The translations under genes and the position numbers were made by a program. A stretch of 64,000 nucleotides of DNA from Gammaproteobacteria bacterium (lineage in GTDB: Bacteria > Pseudomonadota > Gammaproteobacteria > Xanthomonadales > Wenzhouxiangellaceae), in contig JAJFKX010000008.1 in assembly GCA_021772985.1 (NCBI GenBank), positions 124,001 through 188,000 on the forward strand. Direction: 5' to 3'. Under the pieces are notes generated by a model that was not told the origin of the DNA, ran no database searches, and saw only the letters and a list, made by a program, of their open reading frames with translations. Shown here piece by piece: positions 18,169-27,420 of this stretch (position 1 is the stretch's first letter; each line of letters begins with the position of its first letter).

Positions 18169-18864
18169 ATGACAATCGATAAAGAATATCTCACTATGCC
18201 AGAGGCCGATAGCTTGTTCAGCTCATCAGAGTTTACCCGGTGGTTTAAACAGGTCCAATCAGGATTGATTGCACCGGTTGCCGGGGGCAATCAGGGGAAG
18301 TTATGGCGATATCAATCGGGCGGGCATGATTTGGCGGTCAAACGTTGTACCGGCGGATGGTTGATACGGCGCCTGAATCGCCGCAGCCTGAAGAATGAGT
18401 ATCGCGCTTATCAACGCCTGCGAGGCTTGTCAGGGGTGCCCGCATGTTATGGAATGCCTGATCGTAACACCCTGGTGCTGGAATTTGTTACAGGCGTAGC
18501 GTATCGGCATGCTGAGCTTGCCAATCGCAAAGCCTGGTTTGAAGCTTTGCGCGAACTGATAAGCGATATCCATTCGCGAGGCGTGGGACATGGCGATTTG
18601 AAACGTAAAGAAAACCTTTTGGCAGGTGCTGATGGGCAACCCTATGTATTGGATTTTGGGACTGCCTGGTTACTCAGGCCAGGTTGGCGCCCGATCAATC
18701 GATGGCTATTTCTATTTAGCTGCAAGTTGGATAATAATGCGATTATCAAGCACAAATATCATGGTGATTATGATCAGGTCAAAGGTCCGGATTTAGCCGA
18801 ATTAAACTACACCTGGCCAGAACGGTTATGGCGCTGGTTGCGGCCGAGATTGGGTATTAAATAA
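18169..18864 (+). CDS. Small protein-kinase-like protein (RIO/lipopolysaccharide-kinase type)
   Basis: 231 residues resembling a minimal kinase fold: invariant Lys in LAVKRC, catalytic loop HGDLKRKENLL and Mg-binding YVLDFGTAW. The HGDLKxxN loop is that of RIO-like and WaaP/Kdo-kinase-like enzymes rather than classical Ser/Thr kinases. The substrate is unknown; the basic, Trp-rich C-terminus (PERLWRWLRPR) could sit at the membrane. The start may instead be the ATG at 18196. Thirty bases upstream of the phosphopantetheinyl transferase gene and probably co-transcribed. Confidence 0.72.
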   Translation: MTIDKEYLTMPEADSLFSSSEFTRWFKQVQSGLIAPVAGGNQGKLWRYQSGGHDLAVKRCTGGWLIRRLNRRSLKNEYRAYQRLRGLSGVPACYGMPDRNTLVLEFVTGVAYRHAELANRKAWFEALRELISDIHSRGVGHGDLKRKENLLAGADGQPYVLDFGTAWLLRPGWRPINRWLFLFSCKLDNNAIIKHKYHGDYDQVKGPDLAELNYTWPERLWRWLRPRLGIK

Positions 18865-18894
18865 TAAGCCTTCAGACATGATTTCGTATTAACT

Positions 18895-19620
18895 ATGCTA
18901 TTTGAAACTGCCAGCCTGCCATTTCGCGATTTGCAACTTGGAGATAATGAAGTACATCTTTGGTTGCTGGATACTGCGCTGTTGCCTTTACCTGGTATTG
19001 ATGACCAGACCCAGGTCGATACATCCAAACGATTTGTGCGAAGGTTTTATTTACGATTATTACTGGCGGCTTATCTCGGGCGGCCGGCGCATCTTGTAAA
19101 GCTAGCCAAGACCCCTTCTGGTAAACCTTATATTGGTGAATGGAATGGCGGCAGCCGACCGCCGCTGTATTTCAGCCTAAGCCACCATGCCGGTAAGCTG
19201 TTAATTGCTGTTTGCCGATGGTTCCCGGTTGGCGTTGATTTGGAAAGTGAAACACGCCCGCTGCGTCAACCTATGAAACTGGCAAAGCGATATTTTCACC
19301 CAGCTGAATATGAGTATCTGCATAGTCTGCCAAAAGAAAAACTGCACGATCATTGGTTAACCATCTGGACCTGTAAGGAAGCGGTGGTCAAGGCAACCGG
19401 CGGTGGCATAGTGTCTGGCCTTGACCGGTTCGTGGTGTTGCTTGGTGAAGATCAACCGCAACTGGCAGCAGCGATCAATACTCCGGAAGATGATCCATTA
19501 CAGAAACTGAAGCTGGTCAACTTACAGCCCCAACCGGGCTTGCAGGGTGCCCTGGCATGCGATCTAAGCATCAGTACTTTGCGTGGCTGGCAACTGGCAA
19601 GCACGGACCAAACTGGGTGA
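18895..19620 (+). CDS. 4'-phosphopantetheinyl transferase (Sfp/AcpT type)
   Basis: 241 residues. The Mg-binding signature VGVDLE near residue 111 and the WTCKEAVVKATGGG motif near 160 define the Sfp-like superfamily, which transfers phosphopantetheine from CoA to carrier proteins. The size fits the Sfp/Gsp class rather than AcpS. No carrier protein, PKS or NRPS gene is in the window, so the target lies elsewhere. Follows the kinase-like gene in the same direction. Confidence 0.87.
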   Translation: MLFETASLPFRDLQLGDNEVHLWLLDTALLPLPGIDDQTQVDTSKRFVRRFYLRLLLAAYLGRPAHLVKLAKTPSGKPYIGEWNGGSRPPLYFSLSHHAGKLLIAVCRWFPVGVDLESETRPLRQPMKLAKRYFHPAEYEYLHSLPKEKLHDHWLTIWTCKEAVVKATGGGIVSGLDRFVVLLGEDQPQLAAAINTPEDDPLQKLKLVNLQPQPGLQGALACDLSISTLRGWQLASTDQTG

Positions 19621-19631
19621 GTGCTAACCGC

Positions 19632-19994
19632 TTACCCCCGATCGTTGATGGTTTCCAACAAATCAGCCACGATGTGTCGCAATTCGCTTAACGGTAAATT
19701 TCTGGCAGAACTGTAGCGCAGACATGTTTTTCCAGAGCGGATGAGTTTAAGCTTGGCTTCGTATTGATTAAGCAGTTCCGGCTCAACGATATACAATATA
19801 GGACCCTGGGGGCGATAAGCGAAACCGGCTTTCCATTGCTTGCCAATGTTATATACCGGAAACCCTGATGGACCGATGCTGCCGTCTGCATTGCTCAGGT
19901 TTTTTTCAATAAGTTGGCGGATTTCAACCAGCTCAGCGCGCTGATCAAGTGGGGCCATATCCAAATATTTGTCGATGGTGCTGATTTTTTTCAC
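19632..19994 (-). CDS. DUF1801 (YdhG-like) domain protein
   Basis: 120 residues with the features of the DUF1801/YdhG family: IDKYLDMAPLDQRAELVEIRQLI at the start and the central PVYNIGKQW... FAYRPQGPILYIV. This small cytoplasmic alpha/beta fold is of unknown biochemical function. Convergent with the phosphopantetheinyl transferase gene (11 bases between stops). Confidence 0.7.
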   Translation of the reverse strand: MKKISTIDKYLDMAPLDQRAELVEIRQLIEKNLSNADGSIGPSGFPVYNIGKQWKAGFAYRPQGPILYIVEPELLNQYEAKLKLIRSGKTCLRYSSARNLPLSELRHIVADLLETINDRG

Positions 19995-20419
19995 TTTTTA
20001 AGCTCTGATCTAAAGTGTTTATGTAGGTTAATTAATGGGTGTATGTATAGTGTGTAGACAAGCTGCAGGCTGGTATATGCCTTAACGCCAGTTATCGATT
20101 GGTTGCGCCTGGATAGCTTGCTGGTCAGGCTATTCTATAGACGAATCATAGCCATGTTCAAGCTGCATGAATAATAGGTATATTTAATTAAATCAATAGT
20201 TTACATTGACATTGCAAGCGAATTGGCCAATCGAAATGCGATGACTGACGGGTTTGATAAGATGAAAAGCCGCCAAACTGTTTTGATATTTGTTGCGGTC
20301 GAGTGAGCTTTCAAAAAAATATATGCTGGCAGTGCTGAATACTTTTTTCGCTGCTGCTCTGGAGGTAAATACTGAGTGAGTTATGCCAGCGTACCTATAA
20401 TTCCTGCAGGTTGGTTTTT
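19995..20419. other. Intergenic region without a recognisable gene
   Basis: About 425 AT-rich bases between the DUF1801 start and the purT stop (both minus strand). No open frame with a ribosome binding site stands out on either strand. It should hold the DUF1801 promoter and the purT terminator; I could not fix either by eye. Confidence 0.5.
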
Positions 20420-21631
20420 TTATTCGACCATGGGTTCAATGAGTGCAGCGGAAGCCACTGCTCGTGCCCGAAGAGTATCCAGGTTTTCGCCTGCCAGTGC
20501 GTATGTCAGCGCCACACCCATGCGGCGATTGGCATATGCCAGCGGTTTACCGAACAGCCTGATATCTGTGCCGGGCATGGCCAAAGCTTGTTCAACATGT
20601 TTGAATTTAATGCCGGCGGCATCATGGCGTCCATAGATAACTGCACTGGCTCCTGGCATATTCAGATCAGTATTCACGGGCAAGCCTAGAATAGCCCGCG
20701 CATGCAAGGCAAATTCACTTTGGTGCTGAGTAACAAGTGTTACCAGGCCGGTATCGTGTGGTCTGGGGCTGACTTCAGAAAACCACACCTGGTCGCCTTT
20801 GATAAACAACTCAACACCAAACAAGCCAAGTCCTCCGAGTGAATCAGTCACTTTTTGGGCAATCTCCCAGGAGCGTTGCAATGCCAGTTCAGACATGGGC
20901 TGTGGTTGCCAGGATTGAACATAATCGCCATTTTGCTGTTGATGGCCAATAGGTTGGCAGAATGATGTTTCCACTTCTCCCGCAGTATTATTGGCTCGCA
21001 CCGTCAATAAGGTAATTTCGTAATCAAAATCTACAAAACCTTCAACAATGACCCGGTTTTGACTAACCCGGCCGCCGCTTTGCGCAACTGCCCAGGCAGT
21101 TTCAATGTCATCAGTGCAACGCAATAGACTTTGACCTTTGCCGGAGGAGGACATAACCGGCTTTATCAGACAGGGAAAGCCGATACCTGCCTCAATTGCA
21201 TTGCGTATTTCATCCTCAGATTCGGCGAATGCATAAGCTGAAGTCGGCAATTGCAACTGTTCGGCTGCCAGTCGACGGATACCTTCCCGGTTCATGGTCA
21301 GCTGCACTGCGCGTGCAGTTGGTACCACTCTGGCCAAACCTTCTGATTCAATATCTGCCAGCACTTCAGTAGCAATGGCTTCAATTTCGGGCACAATCAA
21401 AGCCGGTTGCTCGGTTTCAATGATCTGCCGCAATTCATCCGGATTGCTCATGTCAATGGCATGCCATCGATGTGCAACCTGGTGCCCGGGAGCATTAGGA
21501 TAGCGATCGACTGCAATCACCTCCACGCCCAGGCGTTGCAATTCAATAATGACTTCTTTGCCCAACTCGCCGGCCCCGAGCAGCATAACCCGGGTTGCAG
21601 AAGGAGAAAGCGGAGTACCGATGGTGACCAT
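20420..21631 (-). CDS. purT: Formate-dependent phosphoribosylglycinamide formyltransferase
   Basis: 403 residues from the ATG at 21631, which gives the canonical N-terminus [26 protein letters not shown]; a longer frame to 21718 is not conserved in character. PurT uses ATP and formate to formylate GAR in step three of purine synthesis. The ATP-grasp core is seen in [38 protein letters not shown] and [12 protein letters not shown]. Single-gene unit on the minus strand. Confidence 0.95.
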   Translation of the reverse strand: MVTIGTPLSPSATRVMLLGAGELGKEVIIELQRLGVEVIAVDRYPNAPGHQVAHRWHAIDMSNPDELRQIIETEQPALIVPEIEAIATEVLADIESEGLARVVPTARAVQLTMNREGIRRLAAEQLQLPTSAYAFAESEDEIRNAIEAGIGFPCLIKPVMSSSGKGQSLLRCTDDIETAWAVAQSGGRVSQNRVIVEGFVDFDYEITLLTVRANNTAGEVETSFCQPIGHQQQNGDYVQSWQPQPMSELALQRSWEIAQKVTDSLGGLGLFGVELFIKGDQVWFSEVSPRPHDTGLVTLVTQHQSEFALHARAILGLPVNTDLNMPGASAVIYGRHDAAGIKFKHVEQALAMPGTDIRLFGKPLAYANRRMGVALTYALAGENLDTLRARAVASAALIEPMVE

Positions 21632-21801
21632 TAAAATGCCTGCCTGTTTTCGAAATCTGTGTCTTCGGGAATCATACACGACTGTCCGGAAGCACCGCCC
21701 GGTTATCGTATAAATCAAATATCCCAGGCTGATGCTGTTGCACTTAAGCAGCGTAACCGTCTACAGTCTTAACCCCTTGTTGATCCGCAAAGGAAATTTG
21801 C

Positions 21802-24279
21802 ATGCGTTATCTCATTTTGCTGTCTGTTTTGTTGCTGTGTGTAGCCTGCAATGAGCAGTCTCAACCGGAATCGAATAATGAATCTGAAACTTTTGTAGAG
21901 GCCGTTGATGGCTTGCGGCATATCCAGGGTTTTTTTGATCTGTACACTAGTGAAGCTGACGGTAAGATTTTGGCATTATTACCTGCGCCGGACGATGATG
22001 GGACCTCACTGAGATTGATTCACGCTACCCGGTTGAGTGCAGGTCTGGGTTCAAACCCGTTGGGTCTGGATCGCGGCTGGGGGAATTCCGGACAACTGAT
22101 CCGGTTCCGGCAAATTGGCAATAAAGTACTGGCTGAAGTCGAAAATCATAAGTATCGAGCCATTACAGACAACCTGCTGGAACGCGAGGCGATTCGGGCA
22201 TCATTTGCCAATTCATTTATATGGTCCAGCAAAGTTATTGCAACTGACTCTGATGGCCGCTTATTGATTAATCTGGCTGGCTTGCTGACGATGGACATCT
22301 TGGGCTTGGCTGATGCACTGGAAGAAGACGGTTCGAGTTTCAGTAAAGCGGCAGACAAATCAATGGCTGCGGTGGGATCAGCATTAGGCTTTCCAGATAA
22401 TGTTGAAGTTGATGCTTTTCTGACATTCACTTCCAGTAATCCCGGTGATGAGGTTGAAGCGACAGCAGCTAATGCAAATGCAGTCACCCTGGTACAACAC
22501 CATTCTTTTGCCAGATTACCCGATGCAGGATATCGCGTTCGCAAAGCTGATCCTCGTACCGGCACTTTTGCATTGGGTTTTTACAATTATTCAGCACCGT
22601 TATCGGAACCGGTGATTGACGGTTATGTCATGCGTCACCGATTACAGCGCCAGAATCGCAATGACCCGGATAGCCCGGTTCAGGAACCGATAGTGTTTTA
22701 TATTGACTCCGGGGCTCCGGAACCTATCCGTTCAGCATTGTTAGAGGGTGCTTCCTGGTGGGCGGAGGCATTTGCCGAGGCTGGTTTTCCAGATGGTTAC
22801 AGGGTGGAAATACTGCCTGCCGATGCGCACCCGCTGGATATTCGCTACAACGTCGTGCAGTGGGTACATCGGCAAACACGGGGTTGGTCATATGGCGGAG
22901 GCATCATTGATCCTCGTAGCGGAGAAATGATCAAAGGACACGTAATTCTGGGGTCGCAGCGGGTGCGCCAGGACCGAATGATTTTCGAAGGGCTTGCAGG
23001 TGTTGGACAGACCGATACCGGCAGTGCAGATGATCCGGTACAACTGGCATTAGCCAGAATTCGACAACTGGCAGCACATGAAATGGGCCATGCACTGGGT
23101 TTCGGTCATAATTTTGCAGCCTCAGTCAATGACCGTGCCTCGGTGATGGATTATCCGGCACCCTGGGTACGGGTTGGCAGCGATGGCCAATTGGATTTTT
23201 CACAGGCATATGCTGTTGGTGTTGGCGATTGGGATAAGCATACGGCCAAATGGCTATATGCTGAATTCTCTGAGAGCACCAATGAGACTGAGCAGTTAGA
23301 GGTGCTGATAGCTGAAGCAAGTCTCAGTGGTCTGCTGTATATCGCTGATTTGGATGCACGTTCTGTCGGCACCGCCCAACCACAGGCAGCAGTATGGGAT
23401 AACGGTAACGATCCGATTGCCGAGTTAGACAACGTTATGCAGGTTCGCCAGCTTGCCTTGCAAAACTTCGGGATGGACAGAGTTGATTCCGGTAGCCGTA
23501 TTTCGGATTTACGCGAAGTATTAACACCCATTTATCTCTATCACCGTTATCAAATTGATGCAGCTGCAAAAAGCCTGGGTGGTATGTATTTCAATTATGG
23601 ATTGCGTGGTGATAACTCGCAGCCAGCTGTTCCGGCTGATGCAGTTGATCAACGCCGTGCTGTGCAGGCATTGCTGGCGACACTTGACTTGCAAGCATTG
23701 GATTTGCCGGAAGATACACTGAAGTTGTTGTTGCCTCCGCATGACAGCTATTGGTTTGATGTGGTTGATGAGTCAATCGAGAGCCGCAGTGGAGCACTGT
23801 TTGATTTATACGCGGCGGCGGAAACGGCAGCAGATTTAACCTTTGCAGCTATGCTTAATCCACAACGGGCTGAGCGGTTGGTGCAATTTCATAGCCGGGA
23901 CAATAATCTGCCGGGTTTACAGGAAGTATTGGATAATATTGAGACCAGGGTGTTTGCAGCTGAGGTTAGTTCAACCCGGCAATCCGCTATCGCCCAATCG
24001 GTACAGTCTCGTTACGTATTTGCCTTGATGTCACTGGATCAAAGCACTGCATCAGCATTGGTTAAAGCCCGTACCAGCGCCCAACTGGATGCTTTGCGAA
24101 ACAGACTCACTACTGTATCCGGTAATCCGGCTAATGCCTGGCTGGCAGCACGTATCAACCAGCATTTATCTCGGCCGGCTGAGTCGGAAGCGGCCAATGT
24201 CAGTGGCCCTGAGGCCCCACCCGGTAGTCCTATCGGCAGCGGTTATGCAGTCTACGAAAGTTGCTGGCATTGCCTGTAG
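21802..24279 (+). CDS. Zinc metalloprotease lipoprotein (DUF5117/DUF4953 type)
   Basis: 825 residues. The signal peptide ends in a lipobox (LLLCVAC), so it is a lipid-anchored envelope protein. A beta-rich N-terminal domain (GFFDLYTSEADGKI...) is typical of DUF5117; the metzincin-like zinc site HEMGHALGFGHNF lies near residue 430, followed by SVMDYPAP, which may be the Met-turn. The C-terminal 300 residues are helical. Such proteins are common secreted peptidases in Bacteroidetes and gammaproteobacteria. AAGGAAA precedes the ATG. Nine bases separate it from the amidohydrolase gene, so the two form an operon. Confidence 0.88.
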   Translation: MRYLILLSVLLLCVACNEQSQPESNNESETFVEAVDGLRHIQGFFDLYTSEADGKILALLPAPDDDGTSLRLIHATRLSAGLGSNPLGLDRGWGNSGQLIRFRQIGNKVLAEVENHKYRAITDNLLEREAIRASFANSFIWSSKVIATDSDGRLLINLAGLLTMDILGLADALEEDGSSFSKAADKSMAAVGSALGFPDNVEVDAFLTFTSSNPGDEVEATAANANAVTLVQHHSFARLPDAGYRVRKADPRTGTFALGFYNYSAPLSEPVIDGYVMRHRLQRQNRNDPDSPVQEPIVFYIDSGAPEPIRSALLEGASWWAEAFAEAGFPDGYRVEILPADAHPLDIRYNVVQWVHRQTRGWSYGGGIIDPRSGEMIKGHVILGSQRVRQDRMIFEGLAGVGQTDTGSADDPVQLALARIRQLAAHEMGHALGFGHNFAASVNDRASVMDYPAPWVRVGSDGQLDFSQAYAVGVGDWDKHTAKWLYAEFSESTNETEQLEVLIAEASLSGLLYIADLDARSVGTAQPQAAVWDNGNDPIAELDNVMQVRQLALQNFGMDRVDSGSRISDLREVLTPIYLYHRYQIDAAAKSLGGMYFNYGLRGDNSQPAVPADAVDQRRAVQALLATLDLQALDLPEDTLKLLLPPHDSYWFDVVDESIESRSGALFDLYAAAETAADLTFAAMLNPQRAERLVQFHSRDNNLPGLQEVLDNIETRVFAAEVSSTRQSAIAQSVQSRYVFALMSLDQSTASALVKARTSAQLDALRNRLTTVSGNPANAWLAARINQHLSRPAESEAANVSGPEAPPGSPIGSGYAVYESCWHCL

Positions 24280-24288
24280 AGGAGTTCT

Positions 24289-25710
24289 ATGAAAACGCTG
24301 TTATCCATAATTGCCTTGAGTTTAGCACTGGTAACGCAATCACTTGGCGCACAAAAATATCTGCAGGGCGCGACCATTATCGACGGCACCGGAGGCCCGG
24401 CTATTGAAGATGGTGTTGTGGTTGTCGATAAAGGTGTACTGACCTGTGTCGGCAGCCGTGAGGACTGTGGTGTGCCGGATAATGCTGTAATCGTGGACTT
24501 GCGAGATCGCTATATTACGCCAGGTCTGGTTGATGCCCATGTGCATTTTGGCCAGACCGGTTGGCTGGATGGCCGGCCGGATGGTATTTCAGCACCGGAT
24601 GTTTATCCATATGCCAAAACCGCTGCTGATGCCAAAGCCAATCCTGGTCGCTGGCAGCAAAGTTATCTGTGTTCCGGAATAACTGCTGTATTTGATGTCG
24701 GCGGACCGTTTTGGACCACACAATTGCGTGATTCTGCGACAAGTGATCCAAACTCTGTACATGTTAAAGCCGCTGGTCCACTGATCAGTTGGGCCGGACG
24801 GCAGCAATTGCAGTTGGATGATGAAATTTACTCATTTTTGCCTATGGGTAGCGTGGAGCAGGCTGTCGCTGGTGTTGCCAAGCTTAAAAGTATGGGTGCA
24901 CAAGCGGTAAAGGTCTGGTATTTGGCGCCGGCTGAAGAGCAACGTACAGGTATGGATAAACGCATGCTTGCGGTTGGCGCAGCTGCAAGCAATGCAAACC
25001 TGCCACTGTTGGTACATGCCACGTCATTAAGGGAAGCCAAAGTTGCATTGCGCGCAGGTGCTCACATGCTGGTGCACAGCGTCTCGGACCAAGCAGTGGA
25101 TCAGGAGTTTCTTGATCTGTTGCTGCAAAACAATACAGTGTATGCGCCAACACTGGTGGTCGGTAATGGCTGGACCAGGGCATTGGCAAGCGTTGTATTG
25201 AACGCATCAGCACCGGTTGATGATCCAAACGGCTGTGTTGATCAGGACACTATAGAAAAAATTCAGCAGCCGCAGTTATTACGTAGTTATCTGCCGGATG
25301 CACTTAACAATGCATGGGCTTATCAGCGCCTGGAAAATGATGGTCGTGAATTAGTGTTAATGGAACAAAACCTAATGGCGGTTCATGCAGTTGGTGGCCT
25401 GATTGCTACTGCCACTGACGCCGGAAATCCAATGACCTTGCATGGCCCTGCTATCCATAATGAAATGGAGGCCATGCAGCGTGCTGGATTAAGTGCTTCC
25501 CAAATCATCACAATGTCCACCCGTAACGGTGCGTTGGCAATGCAGGATGAAAACCTTTTCGGGACATTAAGAGCAGGTATGAGTGCCGATTTGCTGGTGC
25601 TCAAACAAGACCCTCGCGAAGATATTGCTGCATTCCGCAGCCTCACGCATGTGATGCGAGCGGGCCAATTACATGAACAGTCGGCACTGGCCTGGCGAAC
25701 GCCCAAATAA
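24289..25710 (+). CDS. Secreted amidohydrolase (imidazolonepropionase-like, prolidase-type)
   Basis: 473 residues with a signal peptide ending in SLGA. All metal-site elements are visible: HxH in VDAHVHFG, candidate carboxylated Lys in QAVKVWYLAP, His in LLVHATSL, His in HMLVHSVSD and Asp in ATATDAGNP. This is the group of bacterial prolidase/Xaa-Arg-type metal-dependent hydrolases. AGGAG four bases before the ATG supports the start. Likely a periplasmic peptide- or amide-degrading partner of the preceding metalloprotease. Confidence 0.87.
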   Translation: MKTLLSIIALSLALVTQSLGAQKYLQGATIIDGTGGPAIEDGVVVVDKGVLTCVGSREDCGVPDNAVIVDLRDRYITPGLVDAHVHFGQTGWLDGRPDGISAPDVYPYAKTAADAKANPGRWQQSYLCSGITAVFDVGGPFWTTQLRDSATSDPNSVHVKAAGPLISWAGRQQLQLDDEIYSFLPMGSVEQAVAGVAKLKSMGAQAVKVWYLAPAEEQRTGMDKRMLAVGAAASNANLPLLVHATSLREAKVALRAGAHMLVHSVSDQAVDQEFLDLLLQNNTVYAPTLVVGNGWTRALASVVLNASAPVDDPNGCVDQDTIEKIQQPQLLRSYLPDALNNAWAYQRLENDGRELVLMEQNLMAVHAVGGLIATATDAGNPMTLHGPAIHNEMEAMQRAGLSASQIITMSTRNGALAMQDENLFGTLRAGMSADLLVLKQDPREDIAAFRSLTHVMRAGQLHEQSALAWRTPK

Positions 25711-25715
25711 TACTG

Positions 25716-25740
25716 ACCTGCGGCTCAATCAGCCGCAGGT
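25716..25740. terminator. Bidirectional terminator-like hairpin between convergent genes
   Basis: ACCTGCGGCT, loop CAATC, AGCCGCAGGT: a perfect ten-base-pair GC-rich stem in the 46 bases between the amidohydrolase gene and the convergent secreted-protein gene. No T-run of four or more follows on either strand, so termination may depend on other factors. Confidence 0.6.
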
Positions 25741-25756
25741 ATTAGTGTCTAGCGAA

Positions 25757-27181
25757 CTATCGTTCTAATTCATGCAACCGATTTTGCAGTGCATCAATTT
25801 GTTGCTGCTGTTCAATGGTGTGCATGGTCAATTGTTGAATGGTTTGCAATAACTGCATTTGGAAGGCGACCACATCGTGAGCGCCAGCATTTTCTGCAAA
25901 CCCTGGTAACTGTTGGTTAGCAGCAACAAACTGACTCAGATTCGCCAATGACATGCCTGCGTTCTTGTTCAGGGCACCGGCAGAAGATGCTTTGGGTAAG
26001 CTGGTATTGCGGGTGGTAATCAATGAACCGGCAATGGTCAGGTCACCATTGGCGCTGAGTGACAGTTCGGTAACGCCGGTGGCAGCATCATCAATAGTAA
26101 AATCACCAGCGCTGTCCAGCAGGCCGATATCCCATTCTCGGTTGTTAGGGCCTATATTATCCAGTTTAAAGGCGGGGCCCACAGTGGTTTCCTGCAGATG
26201 CAGAGATGCCGCCGGGTTCAATGTGCCCAGCCCCACTGCGCCTGTAGTGTCAATTGTTAGGCTGTCAGTCGGGGCGCCGGGTTCAATGCGAACAGGCAGG
26301 CGGAAATTGGTGTTGTCCCGAATAAAAAATTCTGTTTCGTTACCACCGATATCCCATGCCTGCGCAGCAAAGCCGCCGGAACCATCCTGTTCCAGGCGCA
26401 GCGTGGGTGTATTACCATTCAGCGTATGCATATCAACCAATGGAGTGCGGGTGCCGAAACCCAGTTTGCCGTCGCGGTTAATAAATAAGGCATTGTTGGG
26501 TGCGCCACCGGCTACGATAAAAGGTGAAGTGCCGGCATCAACGTCATCAATGGAAAATTGGTTGGCGCCGCCGTTGGTGAACTCGTTAGCAGTCAATTGC
26601 CAATCGGTACTGGGAAAACTGGCGCTATTGCTGGTATCAAGAAAGCGGATACGGGTATTGTTTTCTTTTACCCGCAGTGTATCTAGACCAAAAGATTCAG
26701 TATCCACGCAGTCCAGCCCAAAACAGCCGCTGGCACTGACAATCAAATTATCTGTAATAGTTGTTCGAGTATTCGGTTCATCCTGACTGGGTGAGACCAG
26801 TTGGGTATCTGCAATAGTGAACACACCGCTGTGTCTGGGCAGGGTGAATTTAGGGCGGTCATCAGGTGTGGCCGGGTCGGTTCGTTGTTGTACTGGCGAT
26901 AGTAAACGGACTTCAAAATTATATTGTCCGTCAAATAGGCCCAAGGTGTTGAACTCGACAAGTTGAGTTGATGAAAATGTTTGGTCATAACTGAAATCGT
27001 TGGGGCCGGTAACAGATAGGCTGGTGCTGAAATCAGAAGCGCGTACGCTATTTTGCGAAAACAAAATAGTATCGCCAACATAATTCAACTGATAATCAGG
27101 GGTTTGCGCTGACAGGCTGCCTGCAGTCAACAGTAAAACCGCAATCAATAAAGTTCGATATAGGGGGAGATGTGCGTACAT
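25757..27181 (-). CDS. Secreted beta-rich protein with C-terminal coiled coil (tail-fibre-like repeats)
   Basis: 474 residues with a signal peptide ending in SLSA. The central region carries short repeats of the form D/N-G-x-L/V-G-h-G-T-x-x-P (DGKLGFGTRTP, GAVGLGTLNP) followed by LHLQ or MHTL; this pattern is found in phage tail spikes and in bacterial surface proteins whose C-terminus folds as a trimer. The last 50 residues are a Gln-rich heptad (LLQTIQQLTMHTIEQQQQI). Probably an exported trimeric surface protein, function unknown. No peptidase_S74 chaperone domain is visible. Divergent from the large repeat protein. Confidence 0.65.
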   Translation of the reverse strand: MYAHLPLYRTLLIAVLLLTAGSLSAQTPDYQLNYVGDTILFSQNSVRASDFSTSLSVTGPNDFSYDQTFSSTQLVEFNTLGLFDGQYNFEVRLLSPVQQRTDPATPDDRPKFTLPRHSGVFTIADTQLVSPSQDEPNTRTTITDNLIVSASGCFGLDCVDTESFGLDTLRVKENNTRIRFLDTSNSASFPSTDWQLTANEFTNGGANQFSIDDVDAGTSPFIVAGGAPNNALFINRDGKLGFGTRTPLVDMHTLNGNTPTLRLEQDGSGGFAAQAWDIGGNETEFFIRDNTNFRLPVRIEPGAPTDSLTIDTTGAVGLGTLNPAASLHLQETTVGPAFKLDNIGPNNREWDIGLLDSAGDFTIDDAATGVTELSLSANGDLTIAGSLITTRNTSLPKASSAGALNKNAGMSLANLSQFVAANQQLPGFAENAGAHDVVAFQMQLLQTIQQLTMHTIEQQQQIDALQNRLHELER

Positions 27182-27375
27182 GGATTAGCTCTCAGAGGCA
27201 ACGTGATTATTATTATGCGCTAGTGTAGTCGTAAAATGCTGAGTTTGCATGTATACAGCATAAGATATTGTCAAATATAGGAATTTTTTACTAAAACACA
27301 GATGCAATATCGATGATGGCCGGTTATGATAGCGGCATAAAATGCCGTGATTGCAGAAAAGACTTGTATAAAACT

Positions 27376-27389
27376 CTGTTGATCAACAG
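27376..27389. promoter_or_regulatory. 14-bp palindrome in a divergent promoter region
   Basis: CTGTTGATCAACAG is a perfect 14-base palindrome 31 bases upstream of the large repeat-protein start and in the 239-base gap between two divergent surface-protein genes. A second small hairpin (CGGCAT AAA ATGCCG) is 40 bases further upstream. It could bind a dimeric regulator; no regulator gene is adjacent. Confidence 0.35.
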
Positions 27390-27420
27390 CTAAAACCAGC
27401 CTCTCCGGGATACAAAAAAT

